9,067 bases of DNA, taken from positions 1 to 9,067 of the forward strand of contig JAFNXT010000202.1 of assembly GCA_017378975.1 (NCBI GenBank), read 5' to 3'. The notes under the pieces are model-generated. The model had not been told where the DNA came from, searched no databases, and saw nothing but the letters and a program-made list of their open reading frames with translations. Numbering within the stretch: the stretch's first letter is position 1; every line of letters starts with the position of its first letter. The DNA comes from Oscillospiraceae bacterium (GTDB lineage: Bacteria > Bacillota > Clostridia > Oscillospirales > Oscillospiraceae). The translations under genes were made by a program, and so were the position numbers. Positions 1 through 5,479 of the stretch are shown here, in pieces.

Positions 1-183
1 GACCATGTTGATCCGCACGTTGGGGGCCTTCACAGCCGCCACAAGGATGCCCTGATCGCACCGGGGCACGGCGAAGCCGGCCATCACCGAAGAATAGCCG
101 CCCAGTCCGTTGGTCAGCAGGAAGCCGTTCTCCTGTGCCCGTTCCAGAGAGCGCATATCCTGTTTTCCGTAAACGAAACGCAT
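1..183 (-). CDS. Glycogen debranching enzyme, N-terminal fragment (runs off left edge)
   Basis: The gene starts at ATG 183-181 and is open to the window edge, giving 61 codons. An AGGAGG at 193-198, 9 nt upstream, fixes the start. Residues 21-30 read FLLTNGLGGY, followed by a hydrophobic G-I-L-V-A-A segment and the K-A-P pattern near residue 53. This is the signature opening of the bacterial/archaeal glycogen debranching enzyme N-terminal domain (amylo-alpha-1,6-glucosidase family, GDE_N), where it is usually followed by a GH133-like (alpha/alpha)6 catalytic domain. That domain would lie outside this window and cannot be confirmed. The expected role is cytoplasmic removal of alpha-1,6 branches from glycogen or imported maltodextrin, which fits the starch-binding protein encoded further right. 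In most relatives the motif continues with an R-x-x-H-G segment. Here the equivalent stretch is P-R-C-D-Q-G, so it is a divergent member. Confidence 0.8.
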   Translation of the reverse strand, partial: MRFVYGKQDMRSLERAQENGFLLTNGLGGYSSVMAGFAVPRCDQGILVAAVKAPNVRINMV

Positions 184-225
184 ATTATAGATCCTCCTGT
201 ATCATAGGGGTTGGTATCAACAGAA

Positions 226-254
226 ATTATATATCGATCCGGGGCGTTCGTCAA
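226..254 (-). promoter_or_regulatory. Sigma-70-type promoter of the debranching enzyme gene
   Basis: On the minus strand, TTGACG (254-249) and a perfect TATAAT (231-226) are separated by exactly 17 bp. Transcription would start near 219, giving a leader of about 36 nt that ends in the AGGAGG and start codon at 183. The gene therefore appears to be transcribed on its own and not only by read-through from cysK. Confidence 0.8.
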
Positions 255-298
255 TCATTTCCGGCCCTTGTTGGAGGGGAGAACGTGTCAAAAACGAA

Positions 299-418
299 GT
301 CATCGCGAGGAGCGTAGCGACGCGGCGATCCCCTGAGGTTTCGGAAAAGACGGCTTATACTGCGTCCTATCTTTCGGGGATCGCCACGTCGGCCCTGACA
401 GGGCCTCCTCGCGATGAC
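299..418. repeat. Family A palindromic intergenic element (nested inverted repeat)
   Basis: The outer arms 299-312 and 405-418 are perfect 14-bp inverted complements (GTCATCGCGAGGAG / CTCCTCGCGATGAC). A second pair, near 319-333 and 376-390, matches over 15 bp with one mismatch and contains GGCGATCCCC / GGGGATCGCC. Each side carries its own small hairpin: GCGT-AGCG-ACGC at 312-323 and GGCCCT-GAC-AGGGCC at 391-405. The unpaired centre (334-375) codes for nothing recognisable. It resembles the widespread TCATTGCGAGGAG...CGACGTGGCAATCC class of REP-like or MITE-like repeats. It sits 10 bp after the cysK stop codon. Read on the minus strand it is followed after a few bases by five T residues (294-290), so it may also end cysK transcription. 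Partial copies occur at 4625-4638 and 7621-7661. Confidence 0.8.
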
Positions 419-428
419 AAACTTTTCA

Positions 429-1358
429 TTATTCGAACAGGTCGGTGGAGAGGTAGCGGTCGCCGGTGTCGGGGAGGAGGACCACGATGGTCTTGCCTTC
501 GTTCTCCGGCTGGCGGGCCAGCTCCATGGCGGCACTGAGGGCGGCACCGGAGGAGATGCCGCAGAGGATGCCTTCCTTCCGGGCCAGGAGCCGGGCGGCG
601 GCGCAGGCGGCTTCCTCGGTGACGGGGATCACCCGGTCGTAGATGCCGGTATCCAGCACTCCGGGGATGAAGCCGGCACCGATGCCCTGCAGACCGTGCT
701 TCCCGGCGATGCCGCCGGACAGCACGGGAGACCGGGAGGGCTCTACGCCGATGATCTGGATCTGGGAGGACCGTCCGCGCAGATAGCGTCCGGTGCCGGT
801 GATGGTGCCGCCGGTGCCGATGCCGGCGATGAAGATGTCCACCTTGCCGTCGGTATCACGCCAGATCTCCGGGCCAGTGGTGTCGAAGTGGGCCCGGGCG
901 TTGGCCGGGTTGTCGAACTGACCGGGGATGAAGCTGCCGGGGATCCTCTGGGCCAGCGCTTCGGCTTTGGCGATGGCTCCGGTCATGCCTTCGGCACCGG
1001 GGGTCAGGACCACTTCGGCACCGTAGGCCTTCATCAGGGCGATCCGCTCGGCGCTCATGGAGTCGGGCATGACGATCATGGCCCGGTAGCCACGGGCCGC
1101 CGCCACGGCGCACAGGCCGATGCCGGTGTTGCCGGAGGTGGGCTCGATGATCGTGCCGCCGGGGGGCAGGAGCCCACGGCGCTCCGCGTCGTCGATCATG
1201 GCTTTGGCCACCCGGTCCTTCACGGATCCGGCAGGGTTCAGATACTCCAGCTTGGCAAGGATCCGTGCCGGCAGGGACAGCTCCTTTTGGATGTTGCAAA
1301 GCTCCAGCATGGGCGTATTGCCCATAAGTTCGTCCACGGAACGACAAATGTTCTCCAT
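429..1358 (-). CDS. cysK: Cysteine synthase (O-acetylserine sulfhydrylase)
   Basis: This is a 309-residue PLP enzyme that makes cysteine from O-acetyl-L-serine and sulfide in the cytoplasm. All family landmarks are present. The Schiff-base lysine is K47 in A-G-S-V-K-D-R. The substrate loop PTSGNTG is at 73-79, the PLP phosphate loop GIGTGGTITG at 179-188, the H-G-L-Q-G-I-G-A-G-F segment at 221-230, and GISSGAA at 267-273. The length equals the family norm. The start at 1358 is chosen because an AGGAGG (1366-1371) lies 7 nt upstream and the protein opens with the usual short lead before MGNTP. The frame stays open to 1568, but that extension reads through repeat DNA and is not coding. It is divergent from epsC, which supplies its substrate. 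Family A hairpin DNA follows the stop codon. It could be named cysK or cysM in other schemes, but the motifs favour CysK. Confidence 0.93.
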   Translation of the reverse strand: MENICRSVDELMGNTPMLELCNIQKELSLPARILAKLEYLNPAGSVKDRVAKAMIDDAERRGLLPPGGTIIEPTSGNTGIGLCAVAAARGYRAMIVMPDSMSAERIALMKAYGAEVVLTPGAEGMTGAIAKAEALAQRIPGSFIPGQFDNPANARAHFDTTGPEIWRDTDGKVDIFIAGIGTGGTITGTGRYLRGRSSQIQIIGVEPSRSPVLSGGIAGKHGLQGIGAGFIPGVLDTGIYDRVIPVTEEAACAAARLLARKEGILCGISSGAALSAAMELARQPENEGKTIVVLLPDTGDRYLSTDLFE

Positions 1359-1377
1359 AAAAGTACCTCCTTGTGGA

Positions 1378-1407
1378 TTGACAGCATAGGATGGGGCATG
1401 GTATAAA
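1378..1407 (+). promoter_or_regulatory. Probable epsC promoter
   Basis: A perfect TTGACA (1378-1383) is separated by 18 bp from TATAAA (1402-1407) on the plus strand. Transcription would begin near 1414, so the epsC mRNA would have a leader of roughly 190 nt containing the whole family B hairpin element. The -35 box lies 6 bp beyond the cysK ribosome binding site, so the promoter sits inside the presumed cysK leader and the two divergent units overlap. A cysK promoter is less clear. A weak candidate on the minus strand is TTATCA, 17 bp, then TATACC, within about 1399-1427. Confidence 0.6.
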
Positions 1408-1452
1408 GTAGGAAACGTTGCCTGATAAGGGAAAAGGCCAGTGAAGGTATCA

Positions 1453-1581
1453 GTAGGGCAGGGGCTTGCCCCTGCCGGTGGTCTCGCCTTTGGCGAGGCC
1501 ACATCGTCAGATGATGCGATGCAGATGTTTTGCCCGCAGATCCGGAGGATCTGCGGCGGCGGGGGCAAGCCCCCGCCCTAC
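1453..1581. repeat. Family B nested-hairpin repeat element in the cysK-epsC gap
   Basis: The terminal arms 1453-1476 and 1558-1581 are 24-bp inverted complements with two mismatches, built around the GGGGCTTGCCCC-type motif. Inside are two further compact hairpins. One is a 9-bp stem with a TTT loop at 1480-1500. The other is a perfect 10-bp stem CCGCAGATCC / GGATCTGCGG with a 3-nt loop at 1534-1556. The whole 129-bp block looks like a MITE-like or REP-like unit of a family distinct from element A. It ends 9 bp before the epsC Shine-Dalgarno sequence, so if transcribed it would form a strong structure next to the translation start. Open frames cross it from both sides but show no coding character. 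Confidence 0.8.
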
Positions 1582-1602
1582 GATCCGATCGGAGGGGATC
1601 CT

Positions 1603-2529
1603 ATGTTTGATTTTGAGAAGAAGATCCAGGATGTGGTGGATGCCATCGTGGATGACCAGAAGCTGGGTCGGGATATCGATAAGGTCGATATCTATCGGCA
1701 TCCGGACCGGGATGTGGTGGTGGAGCTGATCGGGAAGCTGAGAAGGATCATCTTCCCCGGCTATTTCCGGGACAAGAATTACCGTGGCTACAACGTCAAG
1801 CACAATCTGTCGCTACTGATCGAGGACGTGGCCTACAATCTGACGGAGCAGATGGTGCTGGTGTTCCAGGGCGACGGCATGACGCCGGAAGCCGCGCGGG
1901 CCAGGGCCGAGGATCTGTGCGTGGAGTTCTTCCGGCAGATCCCGCAGGTCCGGGCCATGGTGGATACGGATCTGCAAGCCGCCTATGACGGCGACCCTGC
2001 CGCCACCGGCAAGGATGAGGTGATCTTCTCTTATCCGGGCCTCTTCACCATCACCGTGTACCGGTTGGCCCATGTTTTGTATACGCTGGGGGTGCCTATG
2101 CTCCCCCGGATGATGACCGAGCACGCCCACAGCGTCACGGGCATCGATCTGCATCCCGGCGCGACCGTGGGCAAGTTCTTCTTCATCGACCACGGCACCG
2201 GCATCGTGGTGGGCGAGACCACGGTGATCGGAGAGAACGTGAAGCTGTATCAGGGCGTGACACTGGGCGCACTCTCCACCCGTGGCGGTCAGAGCCTGCG
2301 GGGCAAGCGTCGTCATCCTACCATCGAGGACAACGTGACGATCTACGCCGGTGCTTCCATTTTGGGCGGCGATACGGTGATCGGTCACGACTGTGTGATC
2401 GGCTCCAACGCCTTCATCACCCGGTCCATCGCGCCCGGTACCACCGTCAGCATCAAGCATCAGGAGCTCCAGTTCAAGACCCGTGCCACGCCGGAGCAGC
2501 TCACCGTGATCTCGAAAGATCCCGGATGA
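1603..2529 (+). CDS. epsC: Serine O-acetyltransferase, EpsC type
   Basis: This 308-residue enzyme transfers acetyl from acetyl-CoA to L-serine, the committed step of cysteine synthesis, and feeds the divergent CysK. An alpha-helical N-terminal half (about 1-165) is followed by a left-handed beta-helix of hexapeptide repeats (about 180-275). Diagnostic stretches are T-G-I-D-L-H-P-G-A (179-187) and F-F-I-D-H-G-T-G (193-200), which carries the catalytic-type His197, then V-V-G-E-T-T and the Y-Q-G-V-T-L-G-A run at 216-223. The length and the S-Y-P-G-L (143-147) to T-E-H-A-H (172-176) spacing match the EpsC-type group, longer than enteric CysE. The start at 1603 is set by GGAGG at 1591-1595. An upstream in-frame extension to 1441 is repeat DNA. 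The C-terminus ends K-D-P-G and lacks the terminal isoleucine that docks CysE into CysK. Its last 29 bp overlap the end of the convergent tcdA. Confidence 0.92.
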   Translation: MFDFEKKIQDVVDAIVDDQKLGRDIDKVDIYRHPDRDVVVELIGKLRRIIFPGYFRDKNYRGYNVKHNLSLLIEDVAYNLTEQMVLVFQGDGMTPEAARARAEDLCVEFFRQIPQVRAMVDTDLQAAYDGDPAATGKDEVIFSYPGLFTITVYRLAHVLYTLGVPMLPRMMTEHAHSVTGIDLHPGATVGKFFFIDHGTGIVVGETTVIGENVKLYQGVTLGALSTRGGQSLRGKRRHPTIEDNVTIYAGASILGGDTVIGHDCVIGSNAFITRSIAPGTTVSIKHQELQFKTRATPEQLTVISKDPG

Positions 2530-3220
2530 CCTCGCCTGCCAGGATCAGACCGGCGGCACCGGGGACCCATGCGGTGCTCCCGGGGATGGTCCGCTTGCCG
2601 AGGGCGGCGGCCTCCTGATCCGTGCCTGCCGGGGACAGGGCTTCTTCTGTAGAGTATACCACCTTCAGGTGATCTATCCCACGCTTGCGGAGCTCTTTTC
2701 GCATGATCCGGGCCAGAGGACAGCCGCTGGTCTTTGAGATGTCCGCCACCTGCAGAGCGGTGGCATCCAGCTTGTTGCCGGTGCCCATACAGCTGATCAC
2801 CGGCACCCCGGCCTCTATGGCGCGGGTGATGATACACAGCTTGCCGGTGACGGTGTCGATCGCGTCGATGATATAGTCATAGACCGAAAGATCGAAGCGG
2901 TCCGCGGTATCCGGCAGGAAGAATACACAGTGAGCGTTCACCACCGTGTCCGGACAGATCGCCCGGACACGGTGTTTTGCCGCTTCCGCTTTGGGCATGC
3001 CTACCGTGTCGTGGGTGGCCAGGATCTGGCGGTTGATGTTGGTCAGGCTCACGGTGTCATGGTCGAAAAGGTCCAAGGTGCCGATGCCGGACCGGGCAAG
3101 GGCTTCCACGGCGTAGCCGCCGACGCCGCCCAGACCGAACACCGCCACACGGGCGGACCGGAGACGGTCAAGGGAATCTTCGCCCAGCAGGGCGGCGGTG
3201 CGGGAGAACTGTCCATCCAT
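2501..3220 (-). CDS. tcdA: tRNA threonylcarbamoyladenosine dehydratase (TcdA/CsdL, ThiF/E1-like)
   Basis: This 239-residue E1-superfamily enzyme in E. coli uses ATP to cyclise t6A to ct6A at position 37 of ANN-decoding tRNAs. The Rossmann nucleotide loop G-L-G-G-V-G-G is at 29-35, followed by D53-H-D55 and NINRQ (61-65) with the conserved Arg64. Lys77 lies in the M-P-K-A-E motif, and the D-Y-I-I-D-A-I-D segment is at 115-122. M-G-T-G-N-K-L-D-A-T (145-154) is typical of the YgdL/TcdA branch, which separates it from ThiF and MoeB. No ubiquitin-like partner gene is present. The ATG at 3220 is chosen because AGGAGG (3228-3233) lies 7 nt upstream; a longer frame to 3337 would overlap degV. The gene is last in the marR-degV-tcdA operon, 14 bp after the degV stop. 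It ends inside epsC with no room for a separate terminator. Confidence 0.88.
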   Translation of the reverse strand: MDGQFSRTAALLGEDSLDRLRSARVAVFGLGGVGGYAVEALARSGIGTLDLFDHDTVSLTNINRQILATHDTVGMPKAEAAKHRVRAICPDTVVNAHCVFFLPDTADRFDLSVYDYIIDAIDTVTGKLCIITRAIEAGVPVISCMGTGNKLDATALQVADISKTSGCPLARIMRKELRKRGIDHLKVVYSTEEALSPAGTDQEAAALGKRTIPGSTAWVPGAAGLILAGEVIRDLSRSR

Positions 3221-3234
3221 GATAGGACCTCCTG

Positions 3235-4077
3235 TCATTTTTTGAAGAAAGCCACGGCGAAGGCGCCGGGGCCGGCGTGGGTGCCGATCACGCTGCCGAT
3301 GGTGGCACGGTGGATGGGGGATGTGCGTTCCTGCCACAGATCGGCATTGTCCTGTGCGAACTTTTCCAGCGAAGCATCGCTCAGGCCGGTATAGCCCATC
3401 AGCAGGGGCTTTCTGAAGTCCACGTCTCCGGCTTCCCGGATCTGGGAGGCTAGCATGGTGTTGGCCTGCTTCAGGCCACGGGCCTTGCCCAGAAGCTGGA
3501 TCTTGCCCTCCCGGATGCAGGCCAGAGGTTTGATCGAAAGCAATTCTCCGGCGAAGGCCGCGGTCTTGGAGATCCGGCCGCCCCGTTTCAGGTATTCCAG
3601 CGTATCCAGTACGGCGAACAGCCGGATCTTCTCACGCTCCCGGGTGAGCCGCTCCGCGATCTGGTCGGCAGGGAGACCCTGCTCGGCCAGCGCCACGGCC
3701 AGCTCTGCCAAAATGCCGGTGCCGATGGCTACGTTCAGGGAGTCCACCACGAAGATGCTCCCGGGGAAGTCCATGGCGGCGATCATGGCGCTTTGGTAGG
3801 TGCCGGAGAGCTGGGAGGATACGGTGATGACCACCGCCTGCTGACCGGCCTCCACGACCTGGCGGAATCGTTGGGCGAAGGCCTCGGGGGCGGCCTGACT
3901 GGTGGTGGGCAACACATCGCCTGCGGTCAGTTTCTCGTAAAAGGTGGCGTGATCGATGGTCACGCCATCGATGTACTCTTCGGTGCCGAAGGCCACGGTC
4001 AAGGGGACGATGCCGCATTTTTCACGGACGGCGGGGGTGGTGTCGGCGGTGGAATCGATGATGATCTTTACTTCCAT
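3235..4077 (-). CDS. DegV family fatty-acid-binding protein (FakB-like)
   Basis: This 280-residue protein of the DegV family holds a fatty acid in an internal cavity. In Firmicutes with FakA it presents exogenous fatty acids for phosphorylation and entry into phospholipid synthesis. The family landmarks are D-S-T-A-D (8-12) at the first strand, T-T-S-Q (58-61), S-S-Q-L-S-G-T-Y-Q-S-A (87-97), V-V-D-S (110-113), the downstream L-K-R-G-G-R-I-S motif, and the C-terminal G-T-H-A-G-P-G-A (265-272). The length is typical. The start at 4077 follows a GAGGAG at 4087-4092, 9 nt away. That site overlaps the marR stop codon, so translation of the two is probably coupled. No fakA partner is visible here. 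The bound lipid cannot be predicted from the sequence. Confidence 0.9.
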   Translation of the reverse strand: MEVKIIIDSTADTTPAVREKCGIVPLTVAFGTEEYIDGVTIDHATFYEKLTAGDVLPTTSQAAPEAFAQRFRQVVEAGQQAVVITVSSQLSGTYQSAMIAAMDFPGSIFVVDSLNVAIGTGILAELAVALAEQGLPADQIAERLTREREKIRLFAVLDTLEYLKRGGRISKTAAFAGELLSIKPLACIREGKIQLLGKARGLKQANTMLASQIREAGDVDFRKPLLMGYTGLSDASLEKFAQDNADLWQERTSPIHRATIGSVIGTHAGPGAFAVAFFKK

Positions 4078-4090
4078 GTGGTGATGCTCC

Positions 4091-4546
4091 TCATATCTCG
4101 TCAGGGAGACCACGGTCGGACAGGGCGTCCAGTTGGGTCTCCAGGATCTGCAGTATACGGTAGAAGTCCTGGCGCCGGTCCTCGTCCAGCTCCTTGCCTG
4201 CCAATGCCACGGCTGTGGCGGCTTTTTGGCTCACGGAACGGGCGATCTGGGCCCCAGTGTCGGTGAGGGTCAGCAGGGCCCGGTAAGGAGTATCGCCGCC
4301 GGTGCGGCGGATCAGTCCCTGATCTTCCATCTGGCTCAGGGTCCGGGAGACACCGGCTTTGTCCCGGTCACAAACTTCACACAGGGTCGCGGCGGTGATC
4401 CCTTCGGGATGGCGGGCCATGGCCAGCAGATACTGGGTGGCGGCACCCTTCAGGCCGTATTTGGCCATCTCCTGCCGCTGGATCTTCTGGATGCTCCGGT
4501 GGATCGAGAAGATCGCGGAGGTGAATCGGTCGAATCGGTCAAGCAT
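4091..4546 (-). CDS. MarR family transcriptional regulator
   Basis: This 151-residue winged-helix protein of MarR size and layout has an N-terminal dimerisation helix (about 3-30), a helix-turn-helix at roughly 48-76 with recognition helix K-A-G-V-S-R-T-L-S-Q-M-E (63-74), a wing with G-L-I-R-R-T (77-82), and C-terminal dimerisation helices (100-145). The start at 4546 has AAAGGAG 9 nt upstream; an in-frame ATG at 4591 would lie upstream of the likely transcription start. It is first in the marR-degV-tcdA operon, with its stop 13 bp before degV. A palindrome over its own -35 box suggests autoregulation. MarR proteins next to fatty-acid genes (FabT type) often control lipid synthesis in Firmicutes, and the degV neighbour makes that an option, but the sequence does not prove the ligand. 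Confidence 0.88.
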   Translation of the reverse strand: MLDRFDRFTSAIFSIHRSIQKIQRQEMAKYGLKGAATQYLLAMARHPEGITAATLCEVCDRDKAGVSRTLSQMEDQGLIRRTGGDTPYRALLTLTDTGAQIARSVSQKAATAVALAGKELDEDRRQDFYRILQILETQLDALSDRGLPDEI

Positions 4547-4579
4547 CGGGGCCAGCTCCTTTCGGTGGGGGATGGGTCT

Positions 4580-4607
4580 ATTATAGCACAAGATGTTGCG
4601 TTGTCAA
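4580..4607 (-). promoter_or_regulatory. Consensus promoter of the marR-degV-tcdA operon
   Basis: On the minus strand a perfect TTGACA (4607-4602) and a perfect TATAAT (4585-4580) are spaced 16 bp apart, with an extended -10 TGC just before TATAAT. Transcription would begin near 4573, about 27 nt before the marR ATG. Such a strong core promoter usually needs a repressor to be regulated, which fits a self-controlling MarR gene. Confidence 0.85.
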
Positions 4608-4609
4608 CG
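4599..4609. promoter_or_regulatory. Palindrome over the -35 box, candidate MarR operator
   Basis: CGTTG-T-CAACG is a perfect 5-1-5 palindrome that contains the whole -35 hexamer of the marR promoter. MarR dimers typically bind short interrupted palindromes overlapping their own promoters. The position fits repression by blocking RNA polymerase, but the arms are short and the assignment is inferred. Confidence 0.4.
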
Positions 4610-4624
4610 TCAAAGCTGGAGAGG

Positions 4625-4638
4625 TCCTCGTGATGACA
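4625..4638. repeat. Remnant of a family A repeat terminus
   Basis: TCCTCGTGATGACA matches the right end of element A (406-419) at 13 of 14 bases and lies in the short divergent gap between marR and the lipoprotein gene. No partner arm is visible nearby, so it looks like a decayed or solo end. It is short enough that chance cannot be excluded. Confidence 0.35.
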
Positions 4639-4656
4639 GGGTTTTTGGTACATCGG

Positions 4657-4686
4657 TTGACAAAAAGGGTGTCCGGATGATATGTT
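4657..4686 (+). promoter_or_regulatory. Probable promoter of the lipoprotein gene
   Basis: A perfect TTGACA (4657-4662) is followed after 18 bp by TATGTT (4681-4686). The leader would be about 30 nt and ends in the GGAGG at 4711-4715. The -10 box matches consensus at only four of six positions. Confidence 0.5.
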
Positions 4687-4723
4687 ATGGGCATCCAGTA
4701 CATAGGATGAGGAGGGATCTTCC

Positions 4724-5341
4724 ATGGATATCAGAAAGGTCGGGGCCGGTGTGTTGGCGGCGGCGCTTTGTTTGGGCCTTTGCGCCTGCAAGGAGGAGAT
4801 AGACCCCAGACCCACGGCACCCAGCCGTCCGGACAAGCCGATCATGACCATCGCCACACAGCCGGTGGAGACGCAGGGTGCACCGTATACTCCGGTGTAT
4901 GCCACGGCCTTCGGTGATACCGTCTATCTTGCCACCGTCCCCATCGAGGCGTTTGAGGAGCAGGAGCCGTCCTGTGATCTGCGGGAGGTCTCTCTGGGCG
5001 GTCAGATCCACTGCGGCCAGAGCCATGAGTGGAAGCTGGAGACGGATGTGGCGGTGACCAAGGTGGTGATCATGGAGGAGCTGTATCCCAAGTCCACCGC
5101 CGGATGGTTCCGGGGCATGTCGACCCTCGTGACCGTGGAAGGACTGGAGAAGCTCCACACCGGGGAGGTGACCTCCATGCGTGAGATGTTCGCGGGCTGT
5201 ACCGCGCTGTCCTCTCTGGAGGGGGCGGATTGGGACGTGTCGAAGGTCAGCGATATGGACGGCATTTTCGACGGCTGCGACGCTCTGGCGCAGAAGCCTG
5301 CGTGGTATCCGGGGGAGCCGGTGGATGACGGCGATGCATGA
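4724..5341 (+). CDS. Lipoprotein with BspA-like (DUF285) repeats
   Basis: This 205-residue secreted protein has a basic start (R4, K5), a hydrophobic run (6-19) and a lipobox L-C-A-C ending at Cys22, so it is probably lipid-anchored on the outer face of the membrane. A Pro/Thr-rich linker follows (27-58). The C-terminal part has three units about 26-27 residues apart: W-F-R-G-M-S-T-L at 128, M-F-A-G-C-T-A-L at 155 and I-F-D-G-C-D-A-L at 181. The V-T-S-M / V-S-D-M pattern between them is the BspA/DUF285 surface-protein repeat, seen in Mycoplasma and many gut Firmicutes. Most homologues have longer arrays, so this is a minimal one. The ligand is unknown. GGAGG 8 nt before the ATG supports the start. 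It is divergent from marR and 138 bp before the starch-binding gene, which has its own promoter. Confidence 0.8.
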   Translation: MDIRKVGAGVLAAALCLGLCACKEEIDPRPTAPSRPDKPIMTIATQPVETQGAPYTPVYATAFGDTVYLATVPIEAFEEQEPSCDLREVSLGGQIHCGQSHEWKLETDVAVTKVVIMEELYPKSTAGWFRGMSTLVTVEGLEKLHTGEVTSMREMFAGCTALSSLEGADWDVSKVSDMDGIFDGCDALAQKPAWYPGEPVDDGDA

Positions 5342-5408
5342 TCGGAAACATTGACAGATGTTTGGCATTCTGTACAAAAAATAGGTTCATATTTTGTTAA
5401 AATGCCAC

Positions 5409-5437
5409 TTTCCAATTTTGATGATATGAATTATAAT
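5409..5437 (+). promoter_or_regulatory. Promoter of the starch-binding protein gene
   Basis: TTTCCA (5409-5414), a 17-bp spacer and a perfect TATAAT (5432-5437) lie in a locally AT-rich stretch (about 5370-5440) that stands out in this GC-rich window. AAGGAGG at 5468-5474 precedes the ATG at 5480. Together with the gene's strongly selected codon use this points to high expression. Confidence 0.65.
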
Positions 5438-5479
5438 AGGTAAGGTCATACCCTGATAAATCAACAAGGAGGAAACACA

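Noticed and set aside
414..1406. 330-codon plus-strand open frame across cysK
   Set aside because: This is the antisense shadow of cysK: a Gly/Asp/His-rich product without recognisable motifs, whereas the minus frame carries every CysK signature.
1359..1568. N-terminal extension of cysK
   Set aside because: It would start inside hairpin element B and lies upstream of a perfect AGGAGG at the right distance from the ATG at 1358. It adds residues absent from the family.
1453..1581. Possible CRISPR array or riboswitch in the cysK-epsC gap
   Set aside because: The repeats are inverted arms of one nested palindrome, not regularly spaced direct repeats, and there is no T-box or SAM-type core sequence that I can recognise.
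1441..1602. N-terminal extension of epsC
   Set aside because: The extension translates repeat element B. The ATG at 1603 has a good ribosome site and matches the usual EpsC length.
1813..2460. 215-codon minus-strand frame inside epsC
   Set aside because: This is the antisense shadow of epsC, with a His/Asp/Gly-rich product and no family signature.
3221..3337. N-terminal extension of tcdA
   Set aside because: It would overlap the 3' end of degV, gives an unlikely His/Arg/Pro-rich lead, and bypasses the AGGAGG that precedes the ATG at 3220.
5351..5373. TTGACA at 5351-5356 as the promoter of the starch-binding gene
   Set aside because: At 17 bp downstream the sequence is ACAAAA, not a -10 box. 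The TTTCCA/TATAAT pair at 5409-5437 is better placed.
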